The notes beneath the pieces were generated by a model, which saw only the letters and a list, made by a program, of their open reading frames with translations, made no database searches and was not told the origin of the DNA. Of a DNA stretch of 64,000 bases, positions 18,037-27,830 are shown piece after piece. The DNA is from Chitinophaga sancti (GTDB taxonomy: Bacteria > Bacteroidota > Bacteroidia > Chitinophagales > Chitinophagaceae): the NCBI RefSeq assembly GCF_034087045.1, contig NZ_CP139247.1, positions 124,001 through 188,000 of the forward strand, read 5' to 3'. Made by a program: the position numbers and the translations under genes. Numbering within the stretch: position 1 is the first letter of the stretch; each line of letters begins with the position of its first letter.

Positions 18037-18254
18037 AAGGTAGTGTAAAATTCTTTGTGTAAGTATATTCTCAACTGTATCAAGTTAATACCACCAGCAG
18101 GTGGAGTGAAGTGAGGCGTAGCGGAGCCGAACGAAACGACACCTGCTGGGTACAGCGGCTGGATTTGGCCCCGATATTTTTTAACTTTGAATACAGTACC
18201 ATGGACAAACAAAAACCACAATTCTCAAAAGAATTTTTCAAGCAGTTCAAAAGT
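18037..18254 (+). pseudogene. Probable IS256-type element remnant (left end and transposase start)
   Basis: GTGTAAAATTCTTTGTGTAA at about 18041 closely matches the left end of the small element at 44339 (CTGTAAAATATTTTGTGTAA). An ATG at 18201 follows, with MDKQKPQFSKEFFKQFKSK, which looks like the N-terminus of an IS256-type transposase. The frame then runs directly into the IS66 tail sequence. The assignment rests on resemblance to remembered family members and is moderate at best. Confidence 0.4.
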
Positions 18255-18338
18255 AAACATTCGATCCGGAGCATCTTCCTGATTCCCTCAACAGATGTTA
18301 CATTTGCATCAATAAGTTCTTTGATTATTCAGGATCAA

Positions 18339-18551
18339 TTAAACAGCCGCCTTCCTTTCTTTGGCTGGTTCCCAGTTTGAAGGCAATAACTGTATCAGTT
18401 CAGCAGCTTTGCAGTCGTAAAGTCGATCATACACATCAGCTAAGTATTCGAATGGATCAATCCCGTTCAGCTTACAGGATTCGACCAGTGAGTAAAACAA
18501 TGCAGCCCTTTCCCCGCCATGTTCATTGCTTGCAAAAAGGGAGTTCTTTCT
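18339..18551 (-). pseudogene. IS66 tnpC 3' fragment (left of RIT)
   Basis: Minus-strand translation gives RKNSLFASNEHGGERAALFY, then SLVESCKLNGIDPFEYLADV and a C-terminus LLPSNWEPAKERKAAV with a stop at 18339-18341. This is the last roughly 70 residues of an IS66 TnpC. The fragment begins exactly at the RIT terminal repeat. A diverged inverted copy starts at the opposite RIT end (27893). The DNA beyond the stop to about 18268 also matches the other copy and belongs to the IS66 right end. Confidence 0.8.
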
Positions 18552-18613
18552 AAATAAATTATGTAAAGCTTTACATAATTTATTTTATGTATAGCTGAAG
18601 ATTATGTAAAGTA
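18552..18613 (+). repeat. RIT left terminal inverted repeat
   Basis: 62 bp matching the reverse complement of 27831-27892 with only two or so mismatches. It contains the palindrome ATGTAAAGCTTTACAT at about 18561 and a further GTAAAG motif near its inner edge. Such repeated short arms fit tyrosine-recombinase binding sites. Confidence 0.85.
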
Positions 18614-18682
18614 CAGAGCAAAACCCATGTCAGAGATTTGTTCTGAACCAAAACACTTTACATAACCATATTTGTTGTTATA

Positions 18683-19867
18683 GTGACCGCAATGCAGCGA
18701 TCATTAAAACAACCAGTTATGAGAAAAATTCGAACAACCTTCGATCAGCTCATTTTTGATGCAGGTGAAGTGTTAATTAACAAACTGTTGAGGACTAAGA
18801 GTACTGTTATTTGGTACAGCTATTACTGGCGACGAATGTATCGTCAGTTACTAACCCAAGGCATTAGTGAATTTACTTCTACTATTGGTAGACAATATCT
18901 AATTAATCAGTTTGGTGACTTCGATTATGCCTCCCTTTCCAAGCACGACAAGGACGTGGTAAAGATCATCAACGTACTCTGTGAATTTTACGATACTGGC
19001 ACACTCGTGAGTTACAGGGAGCGGATCTTTCTGGACGGCCCGATTGGCGAACTTGTGAAGCAGTTTGTTGCGCACCTGATGTCTCTTCGGTTAAAACGAT
19101 CTACGATTAATGAGCGGGAGCACTACTTAAGCCGATTTCTCATCTTTCTGAAAAAGAAAGGTTTGATGTCTATGGATCAGGTAGACAAGTTCATTATTCT
19201 AGGTTATATTAAAACCCTGGATGTGCGTAAGCCGTCCGTTGCCCATATGACCTTGAGAGCAATAAGGACCTTTTTAAAATACCTTTTTGAACAAGAGATA
19301 CTTAAAACGGATACTTCGCTTTCTGTTCCCAAGGACAATTACAAGAAACAAGCTAAACTACCCTCTGTTTTCAAAATAGATGAGATTCAGCAGATGATCG
19401 GTACAATTGATCGATCAAATGGTTGCGGTAAACGCAATTATGCAATCGTCCTGCTTGCTGCCAGACTTGGCCTTAGAGCTTCCGACATCGCCGGGATGAG
19501 ATTTGAGAACCTACATTGGGATCAAAGTATTATTGTGCTTAACCAGTATAAAACTGGTAGGGAGCTTCAGCTCCCATTACTTGCCGAAGTTGGCGAAGCG
19601 ATCATTGATTACCTGAAGTATGGCCGGCCAGTATCTGAAGAACCTTATGTATTCTTGCTCGCCCGTTCACCCTTCGGGCGAATCCATAGTTGCGGTATAA
19701 CCAATCTGGTGAATGGTGCATTTATTGCATCAGGTGTCAATATCGGCCATCGTCATTATGGTCCGCATGCACTTCGTCACAGCCTTGCCAGCCTACTTTT
19801 AGAGCAAAGTACGGTATTGCCTGTGATTACAGAAGTGCTAGGGCATGGGAGCTCCGATTCAACGTAA
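18683..19867 (+). pseudogene. RIT tyrosine recombinase RitA, 5' part, interrupted by IS66
   Basis: The frame starts with GTG at 18683 (an ATG at 18692 is an alternative). An N-terminal SAM-like domain (SLRLKRSTINEREHYLSRFL) is followed by the catalytic domain: Arg in RLGLRASDIAGM, HALRHSLAS and LGHGSSDS. IS66 insertion after 19863 ends the frame at GHGSSDST, because the IS end supplies a TAA. The lost 36 residues, including the catalytic Tyr, are at 25687-25795. Joining across one copy of GATTCAAC restores a 429-residue recombinase in frame. As it stands the product lacks its nucleophile. Confidence 0.9.
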
Positions 19868-20026
19868 ACCTTCCAGCAACTCCATGTCCGATTCAGTTAA
19901 ATCATTTCCAAAAAAAATCGTATGCAATGTTAATAATATGTGGAGATTATCCTTGTGGTAAAATATAACGAAGCAGGTGTGATCAGTATTCAGTGAAGAC
20001 TGAATCATTTTCGATAAATCATATTC

Positions 20027-20587
20027 ATGCCACATTATATTTGCAGCAATCCATTTCTTCAGTTAAGTGAAGGTATCGAGACCATGATGTATCACAGTGA
20101 TAGTCCTCGTTATTTTTCCTGTGTACTATCATTGGATTTAAAAAACAGGATGCCTGTTATGTATGAGACCGGGCCTAATTTAGGTATTGTCCATATTACC
20201 CCTGATCAACAAACAAGACTTTATTTCATAGTGGTAGATGATAATCTCAATAAATCGTCTACGCAGAAGATGCAAAAAACATTGCGGCAACAGGCACAGT
20301 TTTTTATCGACCAGTTCGTAGCCCAGCATTATAATAGTAGTGAAGATAAAGGTTCCTGGATGTGGTTGCGAGACTATAACTCATTGACTCCGGGATTACA
20401 AATTATTCATTTTAAAGCCCATAATACGTTTCTGGTATCATGCGAGCGTGGGCTTCACGGATGTGCCAATGAGCAGGAAGTATCTGAGTTCCTGACAGAC
20501 ATTCTGGAGTATCCGGAAAATCATATTGAGAATGGAGGTTTTAATATTATCGACCCTGGTCCTGACTCCAGTGCTCAGGCAGTCTGA
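20027..20587 (+). CDS. Passenger gene of IS66 element, unknown function
   Basis: A 186-residue soluble protein without signal peptide or membrane segment. No family was recognised. Visible features are a mixed alpha/beta character, a Lys/Gln-rich helix (KSSTQKMQKTLRQQAQFFID), a Trp-rich segment (KGSWMWLRDY) and an acidic C-terminal part. It lies inside the IS66 element in the opposite orientation to tnpABC. Its stop overlaps the end of tnpC by 13 bp, so the two genes converge tightly. It could be a regulator of transposition or an unrelated cargo gene. Confidence 0.6.
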   Translation: MPHYICSNPFLQLSEGIETMMYHSDSPRYFSCVLSLDLKNRMPVMYETGPNLGIVHITPDQQTRLYFIVVDDNLNKSSTQKMQKTLRQQAQFFIDQFVAQHYNSSEDKGSWMWLRDYNSLTPGLQIIHFKAHNTFLVSCERGLHGCANEQEVSEFLTDILEYPENHIENGGFNIIDPGPDSSAQAV

Positions 20588-20826
20588 GTGGTAGCATATT
20601 CATTTCGTGATAAGGGCTTCCAGTTCTGAGGCAGTAACTCCCTTAATTTGCTTTGCTTATGGTCATTGATACGCAACAGCACATCATGGAGGTATGCTGC
20701 CGGATCTATTCCCTGTAATTTACAGGTTTGTAACAGGCTGTAAATAATAGCAGCCCGCTCTCCATGTTCATGTGATCCGGCAAATAAATAATTTTTCAAC
20801 CCCACCTTAGTTGGACAGATAGATTG
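20575..20826 (-). CDS. tnpC: IS66 tnpC, 3' exon downstream of the group II intron
   Basis: 84 codons including the stop. They continue TnpC after the intron as QSICPTKVGLKNYLFAGSHE, then HGERAAIIYSLLQTCKLQGI and a C-terminus RELLPQNWKPL. The 5' exon (23188-24759) is exactly 524 codons and this exon exactly 84. Removing the intron therefore joins the frame to a 607-residue transposase, with the catalytic Glu of SNMFIEQSICPTK at the junction. Without splicing the transposase loses its C-terminus. Confidence 0.85.
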   Translation of the reverse strand, partial: QSICPTKVGLKNYLFAGSHEHGERAAIIYSLLQTCKLQGIDPAAYLHDVLLRINDHKQSKLRELLPQNWKPLSRNEYATTQTA

Positions 20827-20865
20827 GTTAACCTAAGCACGGGTGTCACCACCCGTACTCGGCTT

Positions 20866-20901
20866 CAAAACCGGACTTGCCTCTTTTAAGGCATCCGGCT
20901 C
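20866..20901 (-). ncRNA. Group II intron domain V
   Basis: On the minus strand a 36-nt segment starting GAGCCGGATGCC and ending GGCAAGTCCGGTTTTG folds into the conserved short helix of domain V, the catalytic centre of group II introns. It is followed by a domain VI-like stem (TACGGGTGGT pairing with ACACCCGTGC) before the 3' splice site. The maturase stop codon lies within it. Confidence 0.75.
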
Positions 20902-22612
20902 CTCAGTAAATTAGTTCCTGTCATAAATACCTCACCTTGTATTTTGCAATGATCATGGATCAGGATTAGATTATTTCGTCGATAGTCTTTGGTATTACCA
21001 TTAGCATGGTGTAATGTAAGAAGGCTATCCGTTTTAAAGAATAAGCCACATTTCCAACATTTACCTTTCTGTAGTTTCAGTATTTCTGAAGTCTTTTGAA
21101 AGCCACCGGCATATCGTCCCATTCTACTCGCCCAGTAAATATAGTCCCCATCGTAAGGACTTTTCTCTCCTTTGACTTTTGTAAAACGAGTGATTTTCCA
21201 TTCGGTATGCTCTGCTAACTTCAATAATCCGTCATTGGTACAGAACCGCCAATTATTTCCCCTATCTCTGACGAAGTACTTATTCCTGATCCGTTTCTTG
21301 CCTCTTCTATTGTGTCGAAAACAGGCCCATCCCCATATCTTTCTGAAGGTAATATTCCGTAAGTGGTTGAACGTAAGTTTTGAAACTACATATTGATAGT
21401 AGTTGCACCACCCTCGTATAATAGGATTTAGTAGCCAGATCAAACCTTTCTGGTCCAATGCCCAATGCTTTCGGACAATGGATTTCAACTTATCAGAATG
21501 CTTTTTTATCGCTTCTTTTGCCGGTCGGATAATCAGCTTATAACCTTTCTTTCTGTCATTGCAGCTAAATTGACGGATATGAAAACCAAGGAATCCAAAC
21601 CCGGGCAGTATTCCTTCATGTTTATGAAGTGTATGACATAACCTGGTTTTTTCTGGTTTTAGTTCCAATCCTCTTTCCTTTAACCATTCTGATATAAATT
21701 CCTTCGCCTCTACTACTACCTTCTCACTTTCATGCATTACCACAAAATCATCGGCATATTTAATGATGGATATTGCACCTTTATGGCTGCCTGGTCGCTT
21801 CCCTCTTGCATTGCTTTTCTGTTTCTCGTATTGGTAAAGCATTCTGTTTAGATATGCTTTAGTATCCCTCTCCATTCCATCTAATGCAATATTGGCAAGC
21901 AGCGGTGAAAGGGGTGATCCTTGTGGGGTACCACTCTCATTCTCATATACGACTCCATCTTCCATGATACCGGCTTTTAACCAGCATTTTATCAAGCGCC
22001 TTTGACTAGGACTGGTTGCAAGCTTACTTAGAAGCTTCTGGTGATTAATGTTGTCGAAGCATCCTTTTATGTCAGCATCTAAAACATAGGCCTGCTTAGA
22101 CTTAATTCCAATGAAAATTGCTTGTATAGCATCATGGCATGACCTGCCAGGTCTAAAGCCATAACTGTTAGGCTCAAATTTAGCTTCCATTCAGGCTCAA
22201 GTATTAACTTTATCAGTGTTTGCCTCGCTCTTTCTCTTATGGTTGGAATACCAAGAGGCCGTTTGTCTGATTTTCCAGCTTTACTGATCCATATTCGGCG
22301 GATTGGCTTTGTCTTAGATTCCATTTTTATGGAGTGAACCAGCGTTTGACGTAGCGTAGGTGTTAAGGCTCTTTTACCGTCAACCCCCGCCGTTTTTTTC
22401 CCCTGATTCTCTTGGGAGACTTGCTTCACAGCCAGTTGCTTTGCCGATAAGGAAGATTTCAATAGCCTTTGCAATTTCCTTACTAATAGTTGATTCCCTT
22501 TCTGTGAGGCTCGATAGATTCGCTTTTGTAGCTTAAAAATGATCCGCTCTACTGTTTTCCAGTCGATTGTGGACCATTCCCATTCATACCTTAACTTTTT
22601 AGTTTGGTTCAT
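20886..22612 (-). pseudogene. ltrA: Group II intron reverse transcriptase/maturase, frameshifted
   Basis: The start at 22612 gives MNQTKKLRYEWEWSTIDWKT and the RT-0/RT-1 region up to LIKLILEPEW. The frame is then lost near 22188, and the rest continues in another frame as EAKFEPNSYGFRPGRSCHDA. The second part has the RT active site KYADDFVV, the maturase domain X and a C-terminal HNH-type region (CWKCGLFF, LHHANGN, HDHCK). One extra G in GAATGGAAG, restoring GAATGGGAAG, would rejoin both parts. This is either a real inactivating deletion or a homopolymer sequencing error. Confidence 0.88.
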
Positions 22613-23187
22613 GACTTTTTAACTACTACTTAAAACTCTATCATCTAATTTACCGGGTCTCCGTAGGCATATACCGGGAATTACTCCGATCCTTGGCTTC
22701 TGAGACCATCCCTCCCCATGCCTGTATGCGGTTGACTCCTGCTCAATTGTATTGAGAACAGGCATCGGGTTACTTCGTTCCGCATTTTCGTATTACGTCA
22801 AACTTAGATTCCTGCTCTTCGCCGGGGTCAGATAGTATCTTATTAGGGAGTAGAGAATCCCTAATCATCTGTGTGACCCGTTACCTTTTGGTTAAAGCGT
22901 ATCATTCTCGTTTCGCTCCTTCATGTTAACGACGATTCAATAGCAGATTTCTGTTCGTAATCATATTTGACTTAGCTTGATGGGATTGCAGATTGAGACT
23001 TCCACTTACCACCTTTTAACCCATGCTTGCGTAGTTTTGATAGTCAGTCTTACTACGTGGGTTATGCCTTCATCCCGATACCGGGGAGATTGGAATTTCA
23101 CCAATTCGAAAATTGCAGTTAAGCGACAATAGTCGCTCTGTTTCTTCCCGTATTTTCACATACGGTTCCGAAACAAACGAGTCGCAC

Positions 23188-24759
23188 CTCTATGAACATG
23201 TTTGATATCGATAACATGCCGTCATTACAGTATTCCATCAGCTGCTTCATTCTTTTCAACGTATAAGCCATGGCGGTGTAAACAGGGCTGCCTTCAATTA
23301 CTTCGCTGATTTCTTTGGTTATCCACTCCCGGAGGGCGTTTAAAACCGGTACCGCACGTTGCTGACGCATGTCAGTAATTTCATCATAAGATAAACCCCG
23401 CTCCTTACATTCACGTTCTATCTGGTATAAAGGTGCAAAAAAATGATCAAGTGCATAACTGCTCCTTTGTTCATCATTATTCAGAGCATCTACAAAATAC
23501 CTTCTGGCATGGTCCATACAATGGAGGTGAGTGACACCAGGTTGTTTTCCATATTCTTCATAACCGCTATAGGCATCCGTATGCAGATAGCCTCTAAATC
23601 CAGATAAGATATCTCTTATCTCGCCCTTACCCCTCCCTTTCTTATAAATAAAGCAAACTATTTGTAAGACAGGATTGCCTCCAACCCATAAATATCCATT
23701 ATGGGAACCTTTACCCTTCGCCCGGGTATTATCCAGCACGCGGTATCTGGTCTCATCCATATGGATGTACCTGCTGTTAACTAAATCTTCCCACAATAGC
23801 TCCCATAATGGTTTCAGCACATCTATCGTAGCATTAACCCAGTTAGATATCGTATTGTATTTCAAGTTAATACTGTATTGCTTAAAACGTTGCTGTATCC
23901 GGTACAAAGGCATGTGGTAAATAAACTTTTCTATTAAAAGCATGACCAATAATGTAATATCAGCTTTACACTTAGGGATAGGATGTGCACCTGTTGGTGC
24001 GATCAGCTGTTTATGTTTTCCTTTGTCATCGGCTTTCATAATATAAACATCACGCTCTTCAACGTTCACATACAACTTCATCATCTGAACGGCCAGCCTT
24101 TCTGTACGCTCTGTGCCTACTTTTACTGCTCCTGCAGGAACATCCTGATGTATCTTTACAACACACCGCATCAGGTGTGCAGGTAAAGCATGCCGGCCAG
24201 GGTGTGGTAACGGGAGAATATTTTTTGACACCACTACCAGCTGTTCTTTAATTTTTCTCACACTTGTAAAAGGTACAACATCCTCATGATTGGCAGCAGG
24301 AACGTCAAAAAGCTTACCCTGGATATTTTTCTGCTCAGTATTTAATGCCATTTCATTGGGATAACGTTTTTCACTTTTCCTGCCATAAATCATCTTCTTA
24401 AGCTGCATCCACTGATAGCGAAGCATTTTGTAATCAAAGAGATCGGACTTGTTCTTCTGCAGTCGTAAAAGTTGTTCCCTGACAACATTATTCAGCTTAT
24501 CAATGATAACAATATGCTGGCGGTTTTTCTCCTCCAGTACTGTGATAGTTTGCTGATTGATTTTTTGTACTGCCTGTAAGGCAGTAATTGCCTGATCACG
24601 GTCTGCAATAATTCTATCCTTCCGAATATTCTCCTCGGTTAAAGCCTGATTAGCTTGCTGCTGACTCATCACAGTTTGCTCAAGCTGAGCTATCATTTGC
24701 AGCGCGGATTTGAGCTGCAATTGACAATCATTGGCCGGATGTGATGAGGTCCGTTTCAT
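23188..24759 (-). CDS. tnpC: IS66 tnpC, 5' exon upstream of the group II intron
   Basis: 524 codons. A long N-terminal coiled coil (ALQMIAQLEQTVMSQQQANQ onward, about 15-110) is followed by the IS66 core: HPGRHALPAHL and RTERLA segments, Asp in HMDETRYRVLD, and Asp in YLHTDAYSGYEEY. The coding sequence reaches SISNMFIE at the intron border. Reading into the intron adds a spurious tail to a stop at 23119. TnpC is the DDE transposase, and the full protein needs splicing to the 84-codon exon at 20575. Confidence 0.88.
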
Positions 24760-24779
24760 CTATGCAAATAACAAAAAAA

Positions 24780-24803
24780 GCAGATCATTTTAAGGTGATC
24801 TGC
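24780..24803 (-). terminator. Intrinsic terminator between tnpB and tnpC
   Basis: On the minus strand GCAGATCA pairs with TGATCTGC over a short loop and is followed by TTTTTTTG. It lies between tnpB and tnpC, the same position as the hairpin in the IS66 element at 4774-7331, though the sequences are unrelated. Confidence 0.8.
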
Positions 24804-24916
24804 TTCATAAAATTCCCACAGGAGAACGTAGTAATTTGGGGATAAACCCTTACATATTTCTGATATTGAAAAAGGAATATCCTGGTATATTTTAAAACTG
24901 GGTTCATCAAAATTCG

Positions 24917-25285
24917 TTACACACCTCTATTATCCTTCCATCCGTTATTCCGCTCCTGGTGAAACATAAGCCCATTAAGCAAAGATAATACCTCAATGGC
25001 TGTTAATTTTAAACTCCCGTTTTCTACAGTAATTTCCGGTAATGTAAACCGGTTCGTCTGTCTGCGATACAAAAGTGTAAATCCATTATTTTCGTGGAGC
25101 AACAGTTTCAGATGCGTCCGATGTTTATTTAAAAAGATGAATACATCTTTCTGATTTTTCTCGACACGCCTGCTCATATACTTTTCAACAACACCACAGA
25201 GACCGTCAAATGATTTGCGCATATCGACATCTGAACAACAGAAGTAAAATTTATGAGCATCGGTTAGTACTAGCAAAGCACTCAT
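24917..25285 (-). CDS. tnpB: IS66 accessory protein TnpB
   Basis: A 122-residue IS66 TnpB with VDMRKSFDGLCGVV, KDVFIFLNKHRTHLKLLLHE and LYRRQTNRF. Its start overlaps the tnpA stop as ATGA (25282-25285), implying translational coupling. It is required for transposition in the family by an unknown mechanism. Confidence 0.92.
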   Translation of the reverse strand: MSALLVLTDAHKFYFCCSDVDMRKSFDGLCGVVEKYMSRRVEKNQKDVFIFLNKHRTHLKLLLHENNGFTLLYRRQTNRFTLPEITVENGSLKLTAIEVLSLLNGLMFHQERNNGWKDNRGV

Positions 25286-25617
25286 AATAGAATCGCTTTT
25301 AATTGTTCAATACATGAGTGACCGTATAGCTTAATTATTTTCACCTCTATTTGCACTGATGCATCCCGTGGTGGCAGACCGGTTATTTCCAGTGGGATAA
25401 AATGTGAGGGGGAATTGTCAAATTCTCCATACTTTTTGCGCCAGTAGTAAAAAGTTCCATCACTCACTCCTATTCTTTCACAGTAATCACGGACAGACAA
25501 TCCCTCACTGTTATCAAAATCACGCAATAATTGCCGGATTTGAGTTGCTGAACGTTGCTTCCTTACATTTTTTGTAGTATTGCTGGATGCCATTTCTATA
25601 TATTTTAGTATATCCAA
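25282..25617 (-). CDS. tnpA: IS66 accessory protein TnpA
   Basis: 111 residues with a helix-turn-helix-like segment LSVRDYCERIGVSDGTFYYW followed by RKKYG, as in Bacteroidota IS66 TnpA proteins. First gene of the IS66 operon, 61 bp from the right inverted repeat. Overlaps tnpB by 4 bp. The likely role is DNA binding at element ends. Confidence 0.85.
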   Translation of the reverse strand: MDILKYIEMASSNTTKNVRKQRSATQIRQLLRDFDNSEGLSVRDYCERIGVSDGTFYYWRKKYGEFDNSPSHFIPLEITGLPPRDASVQIEVKIIKLYGHSCIEQLKAILL

Positions 25618-25686
25618 AAATATTACACTTCTGACATCGGAAATACTAACGATAGCATGGGGTTAGTGGAAGGATTACGATTCAAC

Positions 25687-25795
25687 AAAGTATTACTTGC
25701 GGATAGACCTGACCTCTATGAAGCAATGCATGCTTGAGGTGCCAGCTGTTCCCAACGACTTTTACAGTCAGAAAGGAGGGTACTTTTATGCGTAG
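25687..25795 (+). pseudogene. RitA 3' fragment with catalytic tyrosine
   Basis: The frame KYYLRIDLTSMKQCMLEVPA, then VPNDFYSQKGGYFYA and a stop at 25793, is the displaced C-terminus of RitA (18683). It carries the catalytic Tyr region. The stop overlaps the ritB start in ATGCGTAG, the original gene coupling of the RIT element. Confidence 0.85.
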
Positions 25796-26759
25796 ACATT
25801 TCACGGGTATTTATGCCCCATATATTGAACAATATCTCCTTTATAAAAGGCAGTTAGGTTTCAAACAGAGAACAGAAGAAACTATGTTTGCCATCTTTGA
25901 CCGTTTTACGATTGAACGAGGGGAAAGCCATTTAGGTATCACTCCTGACCTTTCAAAAGCATGGATGCAAGCTGCAGTTAATCTGTCACAATCGTATAAC
26001 TTCCATCGGGCTTTACTCCTCAACCAGTTGGCAACGTTCCTCAATGAGCTGGACATTCCTTCTTATGTAATGCGTTTACCATTAAGCAAAATGGACTTTA
26101 CACCATACATTTATTCGCAGGATGAGCTTCGTCGACTTTTTAATGCGGCAGACAACTTTCGGGTAAAAAAGGGGGTGCGCCAGATCATGTTTACCATGCC
26201 TGCACTTCTAAGGTTGCTGTATGCTACAGGTCTTAGAGGTGGTGAAGCTTTAGCACTAACCATCAGTGATGTGAATCTGGATGATCAATTCATCATCGTT
26301 CGTGATAGTAAGAATGGTCAACAGCGTATTATTCCCTTCTCAGATTCTCTCGCAGTTGTATTAAGACAATATCTATTCTATAGAGATCAGTTACCTGGGA
26401 GTTTGATAAAAAGTAATCACTTTTTCATCGCACCTGATGGTAGGGAGGTCAAACACGATTGCTTCAGCCGCTGGTTCGGTCGTTTGTTATCTACCGCAGG
26501 TATCCCAAGAGGACGGGGTGTAACACCGCACGCTTTACGGCATTCATTTAGTGTGCATTCTCTGGCAATGATGGCAGAGCGGGGAATGGACATTTATTGT
26601 TCGTTACCAGTATTATCCACCTACCTTGGACATAAGGCTATTGAATCGACAAACCACTATGTCAGGCTAGTTGCTGCGATATATCCTGGCTTGCTTAAAG
26701 ATGTAGACAAAATATGCATTAACGTCTTTCCCCAAACGATAGGCTATGAAACCTACTGA
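25788..26759 (+). CDS. RIT tyrosine recombinase RitB
   Basis: 323 residues from the ATG at 25788, preceded by a strong Shine-Dalgarno (AAAGGAGGG) at 25772. The frame is open further upstream, but that DNA is the ritA coding end. Catalytic residues: Arg in YATGLRGGEALAL, HALRHSFS, LGHKAIES and Tyr in TNHYVRLV. It is a site-specific tyrosine recombinase and the second member of the RIT trio. It overlaps ritA by 8 bp and ritC by 14 bp, so the three were cotranslated. It appears intact. Confidence 0.92.
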   Translation: MRRHFTGIYAPYIEQYLLYKRQLGFKQRTEETMFAIFDRFTIERGESHLGITPDLSKAWMQAAVNLSQSYNFHRALLLNQLATFLNELDIPSYVMRLPLSKMDFTPYIYSQDELRRLFNAADNFRVKKGVRQIMFTMPALLRLLYATGLRGGEALALTISDVNLDDQFIIVRDSKNGQQRIIPFSDSLAVVLRQYLFYRDQLPGSLIKSNHFFIAPDGREVKHDCFSRWFGRLLSTAGIPRGRGVTPHALRHSFSVHSLAMMAERGMDIYCSLPVLSTYLGHKAIESTNHYVRLVAAIYPGLLKDVDKICINVFPQTIGYETY

Positions 26760-27756
26760 TTTTTCAAAATATCTGTCAGGGTTTCTGATCGGGTATTTGG
26801 CGCACGAACGCGGCGCGAGCAAAAATACAATCTGTGCTTACCGGGACACTTTCGTCCTTTTCATCGCTTACATGGAAACGCAAAGCATAACGGTGTCACG
26901 ACTTACATTGCAAGCGATCACCCAGGTGAATGTTATTGGCTTCCTCGATTGGCTCCAGGCAGAACGCAAGAACAGCAATGCAACACGAAATGCAAGGCTA
27001 GCTGCTATTCATGCTTTCTTTAGCTATATCCAATATCAGCATCCAGAGTACTTGTATGAATGCCAAAAGATACTGAACATACCGATGAAACGAAAGGCTA
27101 ACGTTGTAATGAACTATCTTTCGCTCGATGCGATAAAGCTGCTTTTACAACAACCAGATATCCGCACTGTCAATGGTAGACGCGACCTGGCATTGCTTTC
27201 ACTGATGTACGACACAGGTGCAAGGGTACAGGAGATCATTGACCTTAAGCCATCTAATCTAAGGATCGATAAACTGAGTACTATCCGAATCACCGGTAAA
27301 GGCAATAAGACCCGAATCGTCCCAATGCTTGACGAACAGGTAAAACTATTAAAGCATTACCTCAATGAGCATGAACTTGTACAGACCTGTAACAATGAAC
27401 ATCCGTTGTTCTTTAACAGCCGTGGCGATAAGCTTACCCGTGCTGGTGTAAACTATATCCTGCTGAAATACGCAGATATGACCAGAAAAATCAGTGATGT
27501 TCATTTGCCAGACAAAATCAGCAGCCATGTGCTGCGGCATTCAAAAGCGATGCATTTGTTGCAGGCCGGTGTTAATCTTGTATATATAAGGGATATTCTC
27601 GGCCATGTGTCCATCCAGACAACAGAGATTTACGCCAAGGCTGATTCACGTGCGAAACGGGAAGCTATTGAAAAGGCTTACATATCGGTGGTACCGGAAA
27701 AAGCACCTGTTTGGCTGTTAAATGATAATCTTCTGGATTGGCTTAAGCACTTTTAG
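26746..27756 (+). CDS. RIT tyrosine recombinase RitC
   Basis: 336 residues. An N-terminal core-binding domain (LAHERGASKNTICAYRDTFV) is followed by the catalytic domain with Arg in YDTGARVQEIIDL, HVLRHSKAMHL, LGHVSIQT and Tyr in TEIYAKAD. Third recombinase of the RIT trio, overlapping ritB by 14 bp and ending about 75 bp before the right inverted repeat. All five catalytic residues are present, so the protein could be active even though ritA is broken. Confidence 0.92.
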   Translation: MKPTDFSKYLSGFLIGYLAHERGASKNTICAYRDTFVLFIAYMETQSITVSRLTLQAITQVNVIGFLDWLQAERKNSNATRNARLAAIHAFFSYIQYQHPEYLYECQKILNIPMKRKANVVMNYLSLDAIKLLLQQPDIRTVNGRRDLALLSLMYDTGARVQEIIDLKPSNLRIDKLSTIRITGKGNKTRIVPMLDEQVKLLKHYLNEHELVQTCNNEHPLFFNSRGDKLTRAGVNYILLKYADMTRKISDVHLPDKISSHVLRHSKAMHLLQAGVNLVYIRDILGHVSIQTTEIYAKADSRAKREAIEKAYISVVPEKAPVWLLNDNLLDWLKHF

Positions 27757-27830
27757 CCTTGTTTATTATGTAAAGTTATGTGACAGAGAATCGTGGCTAC
27801 ATTGGACACATAAGCAAATAACCTGTTACA

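Larger units (their letters stand above)
20827..23187 (-). mobile_element. Group II intron inserted in IS66 tnpC
   Basis: On the minus strand the intron begins GTGCGAC (23187 downward), the bacterial group II 5' consensus, and ends GGTTAAC at 20827, fitting the 3' AY rule. It is 2361 bp, lies on the sense strand of tnpC and encodes a reverse transcriptase/maturase. A domain V-like hairpin and a domain VI-like hairpin lie near the 3' end. The exon junction falls between codons. Confidence 0.9.
19864..25678 (-). mobile_element. IS66-family element inserted in ritA, carrying a passenger gene and a group II intron
   Basis: The ends are imperfect inverted repeats GTAAACCTTCCAGCAACTCC and, on the other side, GTAATCCTTCCACTAACCCC. 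The flanking direct repeat is GATTCAAC (19856-19863 and 25679-25686), an 8-bp IS66-type duplication. The element carries tnpA, tnpB and tnpC on the minus strand. tnpC is split by a group II intron at 20827-23187. A convergent 186-residue gene sits at the left end. Length is 5815 bp, about 3.45 kb without the intron. Confidence 0.92.

Noticed and set aside
18111..18380. 89-residue plus-strand frame
   Set aside because: A chimera of a possible IS256 transposase start and the antisense of an IS66 tail, not a gene.
23119..23187. C-terminal extension of TnpC beyond SNMFIE
   Set aside because: This is translation into the group II intron 5' end; the protein continues after splicing at 20826.
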